A stretch of DNA of 64,000 nucleotides, taken from NCBI GenBank assembly GCA_031259965.1, contig JAIRKT010000049.1:1-64000 (forward strand). The letters are read 5' to 3'. A program made the translations under genes and the position numbers. The notes under the pieces were generated by a model. It was not told the DNA's origin and did not search any database. It worked only from the letters and a program-made list of their open reading frames with translations. The DNA is from Christensenellaceae bacterium (GTDB lineage Bacteria; Bacillota; Clostridia; Christensenellales; DTU072). Position 1 is the stretch's first letter. Every line of letters begins with the position of its first letter. Shown in pieces: positions 1 to 10,154 of this stretch.

Positions 1-89
1 CTTTAGAAAAATTTTAAAATTTTTTTACACTGCACATTGTGTAATGTATCATTTTAAAATTTTTTTTTTCATTTTTCAACCTTGTTGGG

Positions 90-119
90 GAAGAAGAAGA
101 AGAAGAAGAAGAAGAAGAA
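90..119. repeat. (GAA)10 trinucleotide microsatellite
   Basis: Uninterrupted gaagaagaa... run of 30 nt read directly, downstream (3') of the gerAB-like gene. Confidence 0.95.
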
Positions 120-274
120 TTTTTATTACTTATCAACATTTTTTCTATTGAGGTTGTTGTTTGCTTCCTTTTCTCCACCATTTGCTGCTTTTCGGCTTAT
201 ATCAATTTTAAATATTAACGTCTTTTAAATTCTTCATAAAAATGGTTTTGTATAACTGCCTTTTAATTAACCAT

Positions 275-1360
275 TTAAAGTTGCTTTTTTGTATGATTTG
301 AGAGCCAACAAAAGATTGTCAATACTACATTAGATACAAGTATGACAATAGCATACATCTCTAAATTCAGTAATTTATCCTTTATCTGCGAATTAATTGA
401 AACTGTTACTAACAATCCACATACTATCATTCCAATAAAACCAAGAACAAATCCTCTGGTTTTTACTATTTTAAATACTTCCTTAATAATTTCGTTTACT
501 GTTAAACACTTAGTAGACAATCGCATTATCATGCAAGGAAATCCAGCCAGAACACTTAGCGCATGAAACCTTTCAAGTGAATCATAAAACTTTATTTGCC
601 GTGCAAAGGTATAATATGGATTTAATAGTAAGGTGGGATATTTATTTCCTAGAATCATGATAGTTGGCAATATTGTAATAGTTAGAAATACAACTATTCC
701 CATTAATGAAACAAAGTACAATTTTTTTACAGAAATACCATGATTTACATAACTTGTAAAAAAAACTAAAATCACAACCTCAGATGTAAGAGTTGCTTGT
801 AAAATAGCAATCTTGTTTATTTCTATGAATGTCGTCTTCTCATATATGGGTAGAAGTCTAGTTGCGTCCAAATCTGGAATACTAAATATTGCAAATAATA
901 ATATAGAAAAAAGAAGCAATGGGACAAAAAAGACAGCAACACGTAATAAAATTTTTATTCCTTTCACTGTTAAAACAACTGATGTTGCTATTATAGTTGA
1001 AACTATCACCCAATATGAAAGTCCTGGCGTTATAACTATTTTGATAAATTGCACAATAATGTTCGCATAGACATAAATAATGTAACCAATTAAAATTAGA
1101 TACACACACCCGGCAATCTTGACCAACGCGTTTCTGTTTTTGTCCGCACATCTTTGCAAAGATGCATTTTTCCTTTTGTTTGCATAATATAGTAGTGGTG
1201 CATCTAATAAAACCATATAAAGTAGTGACAAAATTAACAACAACAATATGTTTTTACTAGATGATATTTTTAGAATGGGCATTGTTAAATATGGCAACAT
1301 TAAGGCATTACCTATGATTAGAAAAATTAACCCAAAATTACTCAGTTTATTTCTATCCAT
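275..1360 (-). CDS. gerAB: GerAB-type spore germination permease (APC-like)
   Basis: Multi-TM protein in the context of GerAA and GerAC; start moved to MDRNKLSNFG (ORF track starts at 1399). Confidence 0.85.
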   Translation of the reverse strand: MDRNKLSNFGLIFLIIGNALMLPYLTMPILKISSSKNILLLLILSLLYMVLLDAPLLYYANKRKNASLQRCADKNRNALVKIAGCVYLILIGYIIYVYANIIVQFIKIVITPGLSYWVIVSTIIATSVVLTVKGIKILLRVAVFFVPLLLFSILLFAIFSIPDLDATRLLPIYEKTTFIEINKIAILQATLTSEVVILVFFTSYVNHGISVKKLYFVSLMGIVVFLTITILPTIMILGNKYPTLLLNPYYTFARQIKFYDSLERFHALSVLAGFPCMIMRLSTKCLTVNEIIKEVFKIVKTRGFVLGFIGMIVCGLLVTVSINSQIKDKLLNLEMYAIVILVSNVVLTIFCWLSNHTKKQL

Positions 1361-1373
1361 GTCACCCCGCAAA

Positions 1374-2570
1374 CTAATTAAAAAACATATCAAAATCACC
1401 CAGATTTGTTACTTGTAAATCAATGTTCATCCTGTTAAATTCTAATAAACTATAATAGTTTTGATAGGCAAGAATTCTATTAAATTCTGCACTTCCTATT
1501 ATTTTTATTCTCCTACCAAAACCATATATGTCGCTATTAATTCCATCACGTGCCGTTAGTAATGATTTTTCTATTATGGAGTTCAATGCCTTTTCAAATG
1601 CTCCTTCTATGTCAAATTTTATATTTGTTGTATTCTTGATTTTAGCGCTTTTAAGCAATTCTGTTATCTTAATTTTACCTTTGATATCCACATCTATAGT
1701 TAAGTTGCCATCTTTTACATGTGTTTTAATTTCTGTGCTTGTATTACTTAATTCAACAGCAACACTAAAATTTTCTTCCTCTATAGTTAACCTTGTTTTT
1801 TTTAAATAACCATTAATTATGTTATACGCTAAAGCTGCATTTTGATCTAAATAGCCCACAAATTTATTGTTTTTAAATGCAGCTAAACCATCAAAATTAA
1901 TTTCATAATTTTCATCTTGATTTGGTTTTTGTGAATCAACTAAAGTTATTCTTCCAAGCACAGCTTCAACTCCATCATCCATTGAATCAATTATATATTT
2001 TAGTGTTTCTACATAAACACCATAACCCGAATTATTTTTCCTTGTTCTAATGACACCATCAACATACTCGCCTAGTAACGAATGCAAACCTACAGATGTA
2101 TTAAACAGTTTTATTATCTCCGTGTGGTTAATTATAAACAACCATGGCCGCTCATCAAACTCATCATTGCGTATTACAAAATCTATAAACTCATTCATTG
2201 CATTCTCATTTTTTGCCATCCTTTCTGTTATAAATCGCACTCTGTTATGTGTCCCAAATAATGTTTTGTCTACTTTATCTGCAACCGATGTGACTGCTTG
2301 TGTTAGTGTTATTCCTTCACCATTTCTAATTATTGATGTGCGTTTATTCGCAGTATCCTGAGCACCCCGACCATCCCCAGAATTACTAGGATCTATTATC
2401 TCTAAAATCACATGATATATTCCATTCTCATCTAAGTCATATAATGCGCTATTTGTCATAGCTATATTCCGCGGCTCAACACCGCCAACACAACCAAAAA
2501 AAGTAGTGCTCAGCGCAAAAAAACTTATCAGCACTAGAATTAATCTAATTGTATGTTTCTCTCTCATCAT
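1374..2570 (-). CDS. gerAC: Ger(x)C family spore germination lipoprotein
   Basis: Signal peptide with lipobox-like TTFFGC, GerAC-like sequence, between gerAA and gerAB. Start codon uncertain (ORF track 2585). Confidence 0.85.
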   Translation of the reverse strand: MMREKHTIRLILVLISFFALSTTFFGCVGGVEPRNIAMTNSALYDLDENGIYHVILEIIDPSNSGDGRGAQDTANKRTSIIRNGEGITLTQAVTSVADKVDKTLFGTHNRVRFITERMAKNENAMNEFIDFVIRNDEFDERPWLFIINHTEIIKLFNTSVGLHSLLGEYVDGVIRTRKNNSGYGVYVETLKYIIDSMDDGVEAVLGRITLVDSQKPNQDENYEINFDGLAAFKNNKFVGYLDQNAALAYNIINGYLKKTRLTIEEENFSVAVELSNTSTEIKTHVKDGNLTIDVDIKGKIKITELLKSAKIKNTTNIKFDIEGAFEKALNSIIEKSLLTARDGINSDIYGFGRRIKIIGSAEFNRILAYQNYYSLLEFNRMNIDLQVTNLGDFDMFFN

Positions 2571-3996
2571 AACTATGTTGTTCAATTTTTTGTATTCGAT
2601 CGCTTTCTCGATTGACAGATTGGTGTGCTTGTTTTTTCAGAGATAACCTTATTATAGAATTTATCATACCGTTTCTGCTTTCAATTTTTAATATGGTTTC
2701 ACCAAATGAATTAATACTAGCAAGTTGTGCTATCATTAAGACCAACCCTATGCCTATCCCTAATAATCCTAAAAAAGCACCAAGAGCTAAAAATAACAAT
2801 CTAAATATAGTTGTAAATTCATTTAAATTAGGAATCACAAAAGAACTAACAGCTGTCAATGCTACAATCATTACACTTGGGGCGCTTACAATTCCAGCTC
2901 TCACAGCGGCATCCCCTACTATTAATGCACCAACTATTGAAACTGCAGAGCCTATCGTTTTAGGTAGTCTTGTTCCTGATTCTTTTAGTAGTTCCAACAT
3001 GACAATCAAAAAAAGAATTTCAACGGCCTGAGGAAATGGCGTATTTGCGACAGATCCTATAATTGTTTCTAAATATGAAACAGGCAACATCTCTCTGTTA
3101 TAGGTAGTTATTGCAACTGCAACACCAGGTAAAAAAACACTTAATAAAAAACCAATTACCCTCATTAATCTTAAAAATGTTCCAAAGAATATGCGATGAT
3201 AATGATCTTCTGCAGTTTTGAAATTGTCTATAAAAAATTCTGGGATTGTTAAAACATGCGGGGTTCCATCACATAATATTATAACCTTTCCATCTAGCAA
3301 CCTGGTAACAACAATATCTGGTTTTTGTGTCATTCCTATACCAGATACAGAAGCAAATGGTTTGTTTTCTAAATACTGTTCAATCTTGCCAGATTCTGTA
3401 ATGCCATCAACATTTATCGATTTTAATTTGGTTTTTATTTGTTTGACAACATCCTGACTGGCTACATTATTTATATAGCCCAGTGCAATATGCGTCTTGG
3501 TTTTTCTGCCAATTTTAATTTGCTCTAAAATAAGTTGGGAAGTTCTTAATTTGCGTCTGATAAGAACGGTATTTGTTATTAAATCTTCTGTAAAACCCTC
3601 TTTAGGCCCGCGTGTGACATTTTCTGCATCTGGCGTTTGGACTGGGCGCTTCTCCCATTTTTTAATGTCAAACAAAAAATAAATATTTCTAAACCACACT
3701 CCCATTTGTCCAGTCAGAATCTCATCTGCAAATTGAGAAATGTTTTGAACTCTCTTACAAATACAATTTGTCCTTAATTCAATATTACCATCAAAATCAG
3801 ATTCTTTGAGTGGTTTTATTATGTCTCGATTCATCAAATCACGGTCTATGAAACCATCAAGATAAACTGTGATTATGTGCTCCTTATTTGCAATTAAAAC
3901 TTTGTCAACTACAACATCAAAACTATTGCCTAGCGAGCTTTTTATTTCTGAAAGCTGACAATCTATGTCATTTGCGTGGAATAATTTAATCCTCAT
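2545..3996 (-). CDS. gerAA: GerAA-type spore germination protein
   Basis: Soluble N-terminal domain (DLITNTVLIRRKLR, LGYINNVA), then TM region with PGVAVAITTYNREMLP and GALIVGDAAVRAGIVSAPSVMIVALTAVSSFVIPN, typical of GerA. Confidence 0.92.
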   Translation of the reverse strand: MRIKLFHANDIDCQLSEIKSSLGNSFDVVVDKVLIANKEHIITVYLDGFIDRDLMNRDIIKPLKESDFDGNIELRTNCICKRVQNISQFADEILTGQMGVWFRNIYFLFDIKKWEKRPVQTPDAENVTRGPKEGFTEDLITNTVLIRRKLRTSQLILEQIKIGRKTKTHIALGYINNVASQDVVKQIKTKLKSINVDGITESGKIEQYLENKPFASVSGIGMTQKPDIVVTRLLDGKVIILCDGTPHVLTIPEFFIDNFKTAEDHYHRIFFGTFLRLMRVIGFLLSVFLPGVAVAITTYNREMLPVSYLETIIGSVANTPFPQAVEILFLIVMLELLKESGTRLPKTIGSAVSIVGALIVGDAAVRAGIVSAPSVMIVALTAVSSFVIPNLNEFTTIFRLLFLALGAFLGLLGIGIGLVLMIAQLASINSFGETILKIESRNGMINSIIRLSLKKQAHQSVNRESDRIQKIEQHSYDERETYN

Positions 3997-4382
3997 TATC
4001 TTTAAATTATTACCATGTTAAACAAAAAAATACAATTCCAAAAATTTTAATTTTTGTGCTTTTGTAAGGACAATTTTTGCTGGCTATTAAATTCTTTTAA
4101 GTTTAATATCTTTTATCTATAACAGACTTGCTAAAATGGAATATGCTTGTGGTTTTTAACTTGTGTATTTCTAAATGCTAAAAAACTCAATAACACCGAT
4201 AAATAAGACATAGCCCGAATTTACAGCACAAACCGTTTAAAATCGCATTTGTATACTGCGTGTGAAAATGTCTTAACACATAGACAAAACAACGTCTGAG
4301 CGCGTAAAAATGATAACACAAAAGGCTGCCTTGCACACTATTTAATTATAGAACTAATTAACTATTAATATTGACATAAGTC

Positions 4383-4880
4383 TCAAATTTTTGGAGGCAT
4401 AACAAAAGGTGCGTTATTGTTGGTTATTGCACCGTTAATAGCATTCAAAGCATCTTTTAACCTTTGCTGTGTGTCGCCCAATAGCTCATTAACTTCAGCT
4501 CTAACTTCATTTAGTACTTTTGCTTTATGGTCAGCTGCCTGTTGTTTTATGATTTCAGCTTCGCGTTGAGCCTGATGAATTATGTTGTGCTCACTCAAAA
4601 TCTGATCAGCGCGTTGCTGCGCCATCAGCACAATATTTGATGCCTTTTGAGTCTCCTCAGCAAGATTGTATTCAGGCACAATCGGTCTCAAAGATGGTGG
4701 TGGTACTGCTTTTTTGGAAACAACAGCTCTTTGTGGCGTTGTGGGATAAACTTCTCGAATTTTGTTAAGTATATTAACTATAACTTCAGCATCGACTGTT
4801 ACACCTGAACCAAAAAAACTTTTTTTGCCGTTATCGAGTTCTTCCTCAATTTGCAATAATAGATCTTCTATGTCTTCCAT
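4383..4880 (-). CDS. coiled-coil hypothetical protein
   Basis: ORF overlapping the 3' end of the rsmD-coaD fusion; Ala/Gln/Glu-rich coiled-coil segment (AQREAEIIKQQAADHKAKVLNEVRAEVNELL). Confidence 0.55.
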   Translation of the reverse strand: MEDIEDLLLQIEEELDNGKKSFFGSGVTVDAEVIVNILNKIREVYPTTPQRAVVSKKAVPPPSLRPIVPEYNLAEETQKASNIVLMAQQRADQILSEHNIIHQAQREAEIIKQQAADHKAKVLNEVRAEVNELLGDTQQRLKDALNAINGAITNNNAPFVMPPKI

Positions 4881-5890
4881 TTTTTATCCTCTGCAATAAT
4901 TTCTTTTATAATAGACTTATCAATAAGGCCATCTACTCCCTCGCCAGCATTAATGCGATCCCTAACAAGTGAACTACTTATTTGGATATCTTTCGCTTTA
5001 ATGAACAAGGTTGTTATGTCTCCATGTGTCTTATTATATTCGGCCATTTCCTCTTCATACTGTGATTCAGCAGGAGTACGTAGACCTCTAACTAAATATT
5101 TTATACCATTTTGCTTACAATAGTCAACGACTAGACCCTCAAAATATGATATTTTAATCTTTTTTTTGTATTCTTTTAATGATTTCTCTATAAAACGTAG
5201 TCTTTTTTGCACTCCATACCTTGGATTCTTATCAGGATTGATCAAAATCACTACATGGAGCATATCAAATTTTTCAAGTCCCTTTTCAACTAAATATTTA
5301 TGTCCTAATGTAAATGGATCAAATGAACCAGTTACTGCAGCCTTCGTTTCACGTTTAAGAATTGATATCGTGGTTCCACCATAATCGCGCACAATCGAAT
5401 CATTAAACTCAACTGGTAGCTTGTATGGCTTGTCATCTCTTTTTCTCTCTAAAACTATAATTCCACCTGCATTTAATATTTCTTTTTCCGCAATTAATGT
5501 TAACACTTCATTTTCAATTTTGCTTTCATATGGTGGATCTATGAAAATAATATCAAAAACAAAACCTCTTAAAGCCAATTCACTTATACAAGCTCTATAA
5601 TCTTTGCTTATAATTTGGCTTTCAGAATTTATTTTTTCAAGATTTGATTTTATTACATTAACTGCTTCACGTGAATGGTCACAAAAAACAACACTGCTAG
5701 CACCACGCGATAAGGATTCAATGCCTAGTGCACCACTGCCTGCAAACAGATCCAATACTACAGCATCCTCAACTTTGTTTCTTATTAGGTTAAACATAGC
5801 TTCCTTTACTCGATCTGTTGTTGGTCGCACATTTTGACCAGGAACTGCACTTAATTTTCGGCCTTTGTATTTGCCTGCAATTACTCTCAT
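4868..5890 (-). CDS. rsmD-coaD: RsmD (16S rRNA m2G966 methyltransferase)-CoaD (phosphopantetheine adenylyltransferase) fusion
   Basis: N-term MRVIAGKYKGRKL, RPTTDRVKEAMFN, VLDLFAGSGALGIESLSRGA, IIFIDPPYE = RsmD; C-term VTGSFDPFTLGH, LVRGLRTPAESQYEEEMAEYN, ISSSLVRDRI = CoaD; one uninterrupted frame. Confidence 0.92.
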   Translation of the reverse strand: MRVIAGKYKGRKLSAVPGQNVRPTTDRVKEAMFNLIRNKVEDAVVLDLFAGSGALGIESLSRGASSVVFCDHSREAVNVIKSNLEKINSESQIISKDYRACISELALRGFVFDIIFIDPPYESKIENEVLTLIAEKEILNAGGIIVLERKRDDKPYKLPVEFNDSIVRDYGGTTISILKRETKAAVTGSFDPFTLGHKYLVEKGLEKFDMLHVVILINPDKNPRYGVQKRLRFIEKSLKEYKKKIKISYFEGLVVDYCKQNGIKYLVRGLRTPAESQYEEEMAEYNKTHGDITTLFIKAKDIQISSSLVRDRINAGEGVDGLIDKSIIKEIIAEDKKWKT

Positions 5891-5910
5891 TGCTTGTTTT
5901 TACTCTCCTT

Positions 5911-6462
5911 CTAAGCGTTTCTTCTTAAAACGCCTTTATCAGTAATAATTATATCCATCTTAACATCAAGATTGTTTGCAAAAACATCAACTACTTTATA
6001 ATCAGAATAAGCAACACATATTTTTGTAGCACTGCTACTCTTTAGATATTTATCGTAACAACCCAAACCCCTTCCTAGTCTGTTTAAATTGTGATCAAAA
6101 CCCAGACAAGGTATAAATATTATATCTGCTTCTAGATCATTGAATACACTGCCTGAAGCTTCACTAATTCCAAACCTGTTTTTTTTAAGTTCTGAACCCT
6201 CATCAAATCTAGTAAATGCAATTGTTTTTTCAAGCAGCACTGGTGTGTATATAGTTTTGTTGATACTTCGTGCTACCTTTATAACCTGTGTTAAATCAGG
6301 CTCATTTCTAAAACTACTCATAAACACATATACACAATTTGCAACTAAAAATTCTGGAAGAGTTATGATAAAGTTAGTTATAGCCTGAGTTTTTGCAAGA
6401 CAATCGGCTAGTATTATGCTCTTTAACTGTAGTCTCAAGTTTTTCTTTGAATTATTCTCCAC
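5911..6462 (-). CDS. 5-formyltetrahydrofolate cyclo-ligase
   Basis: GRGLGCYDKYL (GRGxGYYDRYL-like), IIFIPCLGFDHNLNRLGRG, NRFGISE. Confidence 0.88.
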   Translation of the reverse strand: MENNSKKNLRLQLKSIILADCLAKTQAITNFIITLPEFLVANCVYVFMSSFRNEPDLTQVIKVARSINKTIYTPVLLEKTIAFTRFDEGSELKKNRFGISEASGSVFNDLEADIIFIPCLGFDHNLNRLGRGLGCYDKYLKSSSATKICVAYSDYKVVDVFANNLDVKMDIIITDKGVLRRNA

Positions 6463-6466
6463 TACT

Positions 6467-6892
6467 CTAAATCGGCAAGTCGCGTCCCATCAGATTTATC
6501 CCATTACTTTCTAATATAGCTGCCGTTTTTTCATTATCGTCAACTTTGATTAGAATAATTGCATTCTCCTTGTTTGCCCCTGCAAATGAATAGAGATAAC
6601 CTATATTAATTTTTGCTTTTTCTAAGATGCTTAGCACTTTAAACATTTCGCCAGGTTTATCTGCAACATTAAAACCTATAAGATCAGTTGCGGATGCATT
6701 GAAACCATTAATTTTTAGTGTCTCAACCGCTCGCACATTATCGTCAGTTATTGCTCTTAAAATTCCGTATTCCTCAGTATCAGCAATTGACATGGCCCTT
6801 ATGTTTATATTAGCATCAGCTAATACTTTAGAAAACTCGGCAATTCTACCACTTCTGTTTTCCAAAAAAACCGCTATCTGATTTACTAACAT
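6467..6892 (-). CDS. tandem ACT-domain protein
   Basis: LVNQIAVFLENRSGRIAEFSKVLADANINIRAMSI and VADKPGEMFKVLSILEKAKINIGYLYSF are two ACT-like modules. Confidence 0.85.
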   Translation of the reverse strand: MLVNQIAVFLENRSGRIAEFSKVLADANINIRAMSIADTEEYGILRAITDDNVRAVETLKINGFNASATDLIGFNVADKPGEMFKVLSILEKAKINIGYLYSFAGANKENAIILIKVDDNEKTAAILESNGINLMGRDLPI

Positions 6893-6919
6893 TTTAAATA
6901 TTCCTTTTAATGCTCATAC

Positions 6920-7040
6920 AAACCTACTTATAGATTTGTAGCTTTTTCCACTATCTTCCAAAAAACCGCGCTAGATAGCTTCCGACCTCTAGTGTTGGGC
7001 TTTGTGTCCTGTGGCGTAACTTTCGCTATGCAAGCGTAGT
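6920..7040 (-). repeat. intergenic structured element copy R1 (candidate cis-RNA / dispersed repeat)
   Basis: Shares GTGTTGGGCTTTGTGTCCTGTGGCGTAAC and hairpins with R2 and R3; located just 5' of the ACT gene start. Confidence 0.7.
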
Positions 7041-7104
7041 ATTATTCTCAGGTTATTCAAAACCTTTTTCGCAATATGACAATCCACAAACAAAACTATA
7101 TATT

Positions 7105-8436
7105 TTATTTGCGCTTGTCAGTTACTCTTTGTGCTTTGCCCTCGCTTCGCTTTATACTAGCATATGAAACCAATTTAACCTGTGCAGAAACACCAATGGC
7201 AGATCCTATAACTGTTTCGAGTTTTGATACCAGCGCTTCTATGTCCTTTACTTCATCAAATTTTGCATCTTGTTTTAATTCGATTGCTATTTCCATAACA
7301 TCTAAATTTTTAACTCTGTCTACCGTTATATGATAATGTGACGAGATTTTATCATCCGATCCGATCAATGCACTCTCAATTTGTGATGGAAAAACGTTTA
7401 CACCTCGAATAATTAGCATGTCATCAGATCTGCCTTTTATCCTCTTTATTCTATAACCCGTGCGCTTACACGGACATGGAGAGTCATCTAAGGCTGTTAT
7501 ATCCCTCGTCCTATAACGAATGAGTGGCATTCCTTGCTTTGTTAGTGTTGTAAATACAAGCTCTCCACGTTCGCCTATTGGCAGTGGTTCTAATGTGTCT
7601 ACATCAACAATTTCAGGATAAAAGTGATCATCCCAAATATGTGCACCTTTTTGGAATTCACATTCAGACGCAACACCTGGACCAGCTATTTCTGATAATC
7701 CATAGATGTCATAAGCTTTTAATCCTAGTTTATCCTCTATTTCGTTTCGCATTTCCTCAGACCACGGTTCAGCACCAAAGAGCCCCCATTTTAGATTTAA
7801 ATCTTTTGCTGTGTATCCTGCTTTTATTATTTCATCTGCAAGATAAATAGCATATGAGGGTGTACAACAAATACCATCTGCCTTGAAATCAATTATTAAT
7901 TGTATTTGTCTTGGCGTATTACCAGCAGAAACTGGCACTACTGTTAAGCCCAATCTCTCGCCGCCATAATGTAATCCCAACCCACCTGTGAACAATCCAT
8001 AACCATAAGCCACATGCAAAAGCGAATTAGCATCAGCGCCTGCCGCAACTAAACTTCTAGCACAACACTCAGCCCATACTTCTATATCATATTTAGTGTA
8101 TCCTACAACCGTGAGTTTTCCAGTTGTGCCAGAGGAGGCATGAACACGTATAATATCTTTTTTATCAGTCGAAAACATGCCAAATGGATAATTATCTCTT
8201 AAATCCTGCTTTGTCGTAAATGGCAACTTTACAATGTCATCTATACTTTTTATGTCAGATGGTTTTATGTTAATTGCATCCATTTTTGCTCTGTACGCTG
8301 GCACACTGTCATAGACTCTTTTGACTAGATCTACTAAAAGCTCGGATTGTAATTTGTGCTTTTCTTTTTTTGTTAAGCATTCGTTCTTTTTGTCAAAAAA
8401 CAATTCTCTATCCTTCCTTCTGTTAATACAAAACAA
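7105..8436 (-). CDS. paaK: phenylacetate-CoA ligase
   Basis: VHASSGTTGKLTVVGYT, YGLSEIAGPGVASEC, RYRTRDIT, IKGRSDDMLIIRGVNVFPSQIE. Confidence 0.92.
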   Translation of the reverse strand: MFCINRRKDRELFFDKKNECLTKKEKHKLQSELLVDLVKRVYDSVPAYRAKMDAINIKPSDIKSIDDIVKLPFTTKQDLRDNYPFGMFSTDKKDIIRVHASSGTTGKLTVVGYTKYDIEVWAECCARSLVAAGADANSLLHVAYGYGLFTGGLGLHYGGERLGLTVVPVSAGNTPRQIQLIIDFKADGICCTPSYAIYLADEIIKAGYTAKDLNLKWGLFGAEPWSEEMRNEIEDKLGLKAYDIYGLSEIAGPGVASECEFQKGAHIWDDHFYPEIVDVDTLEPLPIGERGELVFTTLTKQGMPLIRYRTRDITALDDSPCPCKRTGYRIKRIKGRSDDMLIIRGVNVFPSQIESALIGSDDKISSHYHITVDRVKNLDVMEIAIELKQDAKFDEVKDIEALVSKLETVIGSAIGVSAQVKLVSYASIKRSEGKAQRVTDKRK

Positions 8437-8560
8437 ACCTACTCCCAGATTTGTAGCTTATCCCACCATCAACCACTCATCGCGCTCACCTGCTTTCGAC
8501 ATGCGAGTGTTGGTCTTCGTGTCCTGTGGTATTTAAACACGCTAAGCTAATGCGTATCCA
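8431..8560 (-). repeat. intergenic structured element copy R2
   Basis: GCTTTCGACATGCGAGTGTTGG...GTGTCCTGTGG and leading AAACCTACT...AGATTTGTAGCTT shared with R1; 5' of paaK. Confidence 0.7.
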
Positions 8561-8600
8561 GTTTTCATTACTACCCCCCTGTTATTTACAAATTTATCTG

Positions 8601-9176
8601 TTAATCAGCATCTAAAGGCTCATAACCATATTTTAATGCCCTCTTGTTAACATCTAAAAAGCGCGCAGGTGTTGATGATGACATTGCATCTTCCATCTCA
8701 TCATAACTAATAGCACATTTCTTTGCAAACGCCCCTATCATTACAATATTGACAGCTTTTATGTTGCCAGCTTTTTCAGCAAGTGCGCCTGCATCTAACA
8801 CAACAAGATTTTTACCACTGTCTCTAATTTTCTGTGGTATGTTTTCAGGATAATCTGCAGCACCCATTATCACTGGCATTGGCAGTATTTGTCCCTCATT
8901 CAATATTATCGTGCCATTCTGGCTTAGATAATGCATCCATCTAAATGCCTCTAACGTTTCGAAAGCAATAACATAATCTGCCTGGCCTTCTGTTATAACT
9001 GGGGAGGCTACATCTGAACCTATTCTAACATGTGTAACTACACTCCCTCCGCGTTGTGACATCCCGTGAACCTCACTTAATTTGCAATCTTTATTTTGAT
9101 TCACAGCCCAAGCACCAAGCACTCTGCTCGCCAGTAATGTTCCCTGTCCCCCAACACCAACAATCAATATGTTCAT
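8601..9176 (-). CDS. iorB: indolepyruvate ferredoxin oxidoreductase beta subunit (IorB-like)
   Basis: MNILIVGVGGQGTLLASRVLG, SEVHGMSQRGGSVVTHVRIG; start moved from 9233 to MNIL (9176). Confidence 0.88.
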   Translation of the reverse strand: MNILIVGVGGQGTLLASRVLGAWAVNQNKDCKLSEVHGMSQRGGSVVTHVRIGSDVASPVITEGQADYVIAFETLEAFRWMHYLSQNGTIILNEGQILPMPVIMGAADYPENIPQKIRDSGKNLVVLDAGALAEKAGNIKAVNIVMIGAFAKKCAISYDEMEDAMSSSTPARFLDVNKRALKYGYEPLDAD

Positions 9177-9189
9177 TAATAATAACTCC

Positions 9190-10137
9190 CTAGTTCCCCA
9201 AACAAAGAGCCGCCGCTCCCAATATACCAGCATCGTTTTTAAGTTCTGCTCTTACAATTTTTGTAGCAGGATTTCTTGTGCTACCATAACTATCCCGATT
9301 AACATGTTTTATAATCTCATTTATGAAAAAATCACCCTCATTAGAAATACCACCACCTATAATCACTGCGTCTGGTCTAAATATATTAACTAGATTGGTA
9401 ATTCCACACGCGACGTCTTCAATATACTGATCTACAACATTAATGGCCTGAGCATCACATTTTTCTGCTGCTCTAAAAGCAGTACGTCCAGAAACTTTTC
9501 CCTCATCCTTTGCAATTTGTGACATTAAACTATCGGGATATTTTTTTATGGCTTTTGTGGTTTCTCTAATTAAAGCAGTTGCAGAGGCATATGCCTCCCA
9601 ACATCCTTTTCGGCCACAGGTGCATTTCAACCCACCTTTTTTTATCACCATATGTCCGCCCTCACCACCTGCACCGCCTGCGCCAGAATGAATTTTTCGG
9701 TTTACTACGATTCCAGTACCAACGCCTGTGCCAAGTGTTATAAAAACTATATTCTTCATAGATTTAGCACATCCAAATACCATTTCGCCCAATGCTGCGC
9801 AATTTGCATCGTTTTCAACAGCACAACCTACAGCAAAGCGTTGGCTTATTCCAGCACCAATATCCACATGACTAACTTTAATATTATTTGAATATATAAG
9901 ATGTCCTTCATATGGTTCAACAGTGCCAGGCACACCTACCCCTACCGATTTTAGTTGATCTCTACTTATTGGTGAATTATTTAACAGATCAGAAGTTAAC
10001 TCAAAAAGACTATTCATAAGCCGCGATCGACTACCAGTTACAGTCTTTACTGTAACCTTTCTAATTATTTCACCTTGTTTTGAGACTATTCCACCTTTTA
10101 AGGACATCCCACCTATGTCAATTCCTATAGCGTACAT
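9190..10137 (-). CDS. glcK: ROK-family glucokinase
   Basis: IGIDIGGMSLKGGIV, GTGVGTGIVVNRKIHSGAGGAGGEGGHM, CTCGRKGCWEAYAS ROK zinc motif. Confidence 0.92.
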   Translation of the reverse strand: MYAIGIDIGGMSLKGGIVSKQGEIIRKVTVKTVTGSRSRLMNSLFELTSDLLNNSPISRDQLKSVGVGVPGTVEPYEGHLIYSNNIKVSHVDIGAGISQRFAVGCAVENDANCAALGEMVFGCAKSMKNIVFITLGTGVGTGIVVNRKIHSGAGGAGGEGGHMVIKKGGLKCTCGRKGCWEAYASATALIRETTKAIKKYPDSLMSQIAKDEGKVSGRTAFRAAEKCDAQAINVVDQYIEDVACGITNLVNIFRPDAVIIGGGISNEGDFFINEIIKHVNRDSYGSTRNPATKIVRAELKNDAGILGAAALCLGN

Positions 10138-10154
10138 TTAAAACCTTTATTATT

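Noticed and set aside
6960-7025. c-di-GMP-I (GEMM) riboswitch identity for the R1-R3 elements (GGACACAAAGCC resembles GGACGCAAAGCC)
   Set aside because: The CACAGGGCAAACC-P1b-hairpin arrangement and the CCGGCCUA receptor segment are missing; only a short chance-like similarity.
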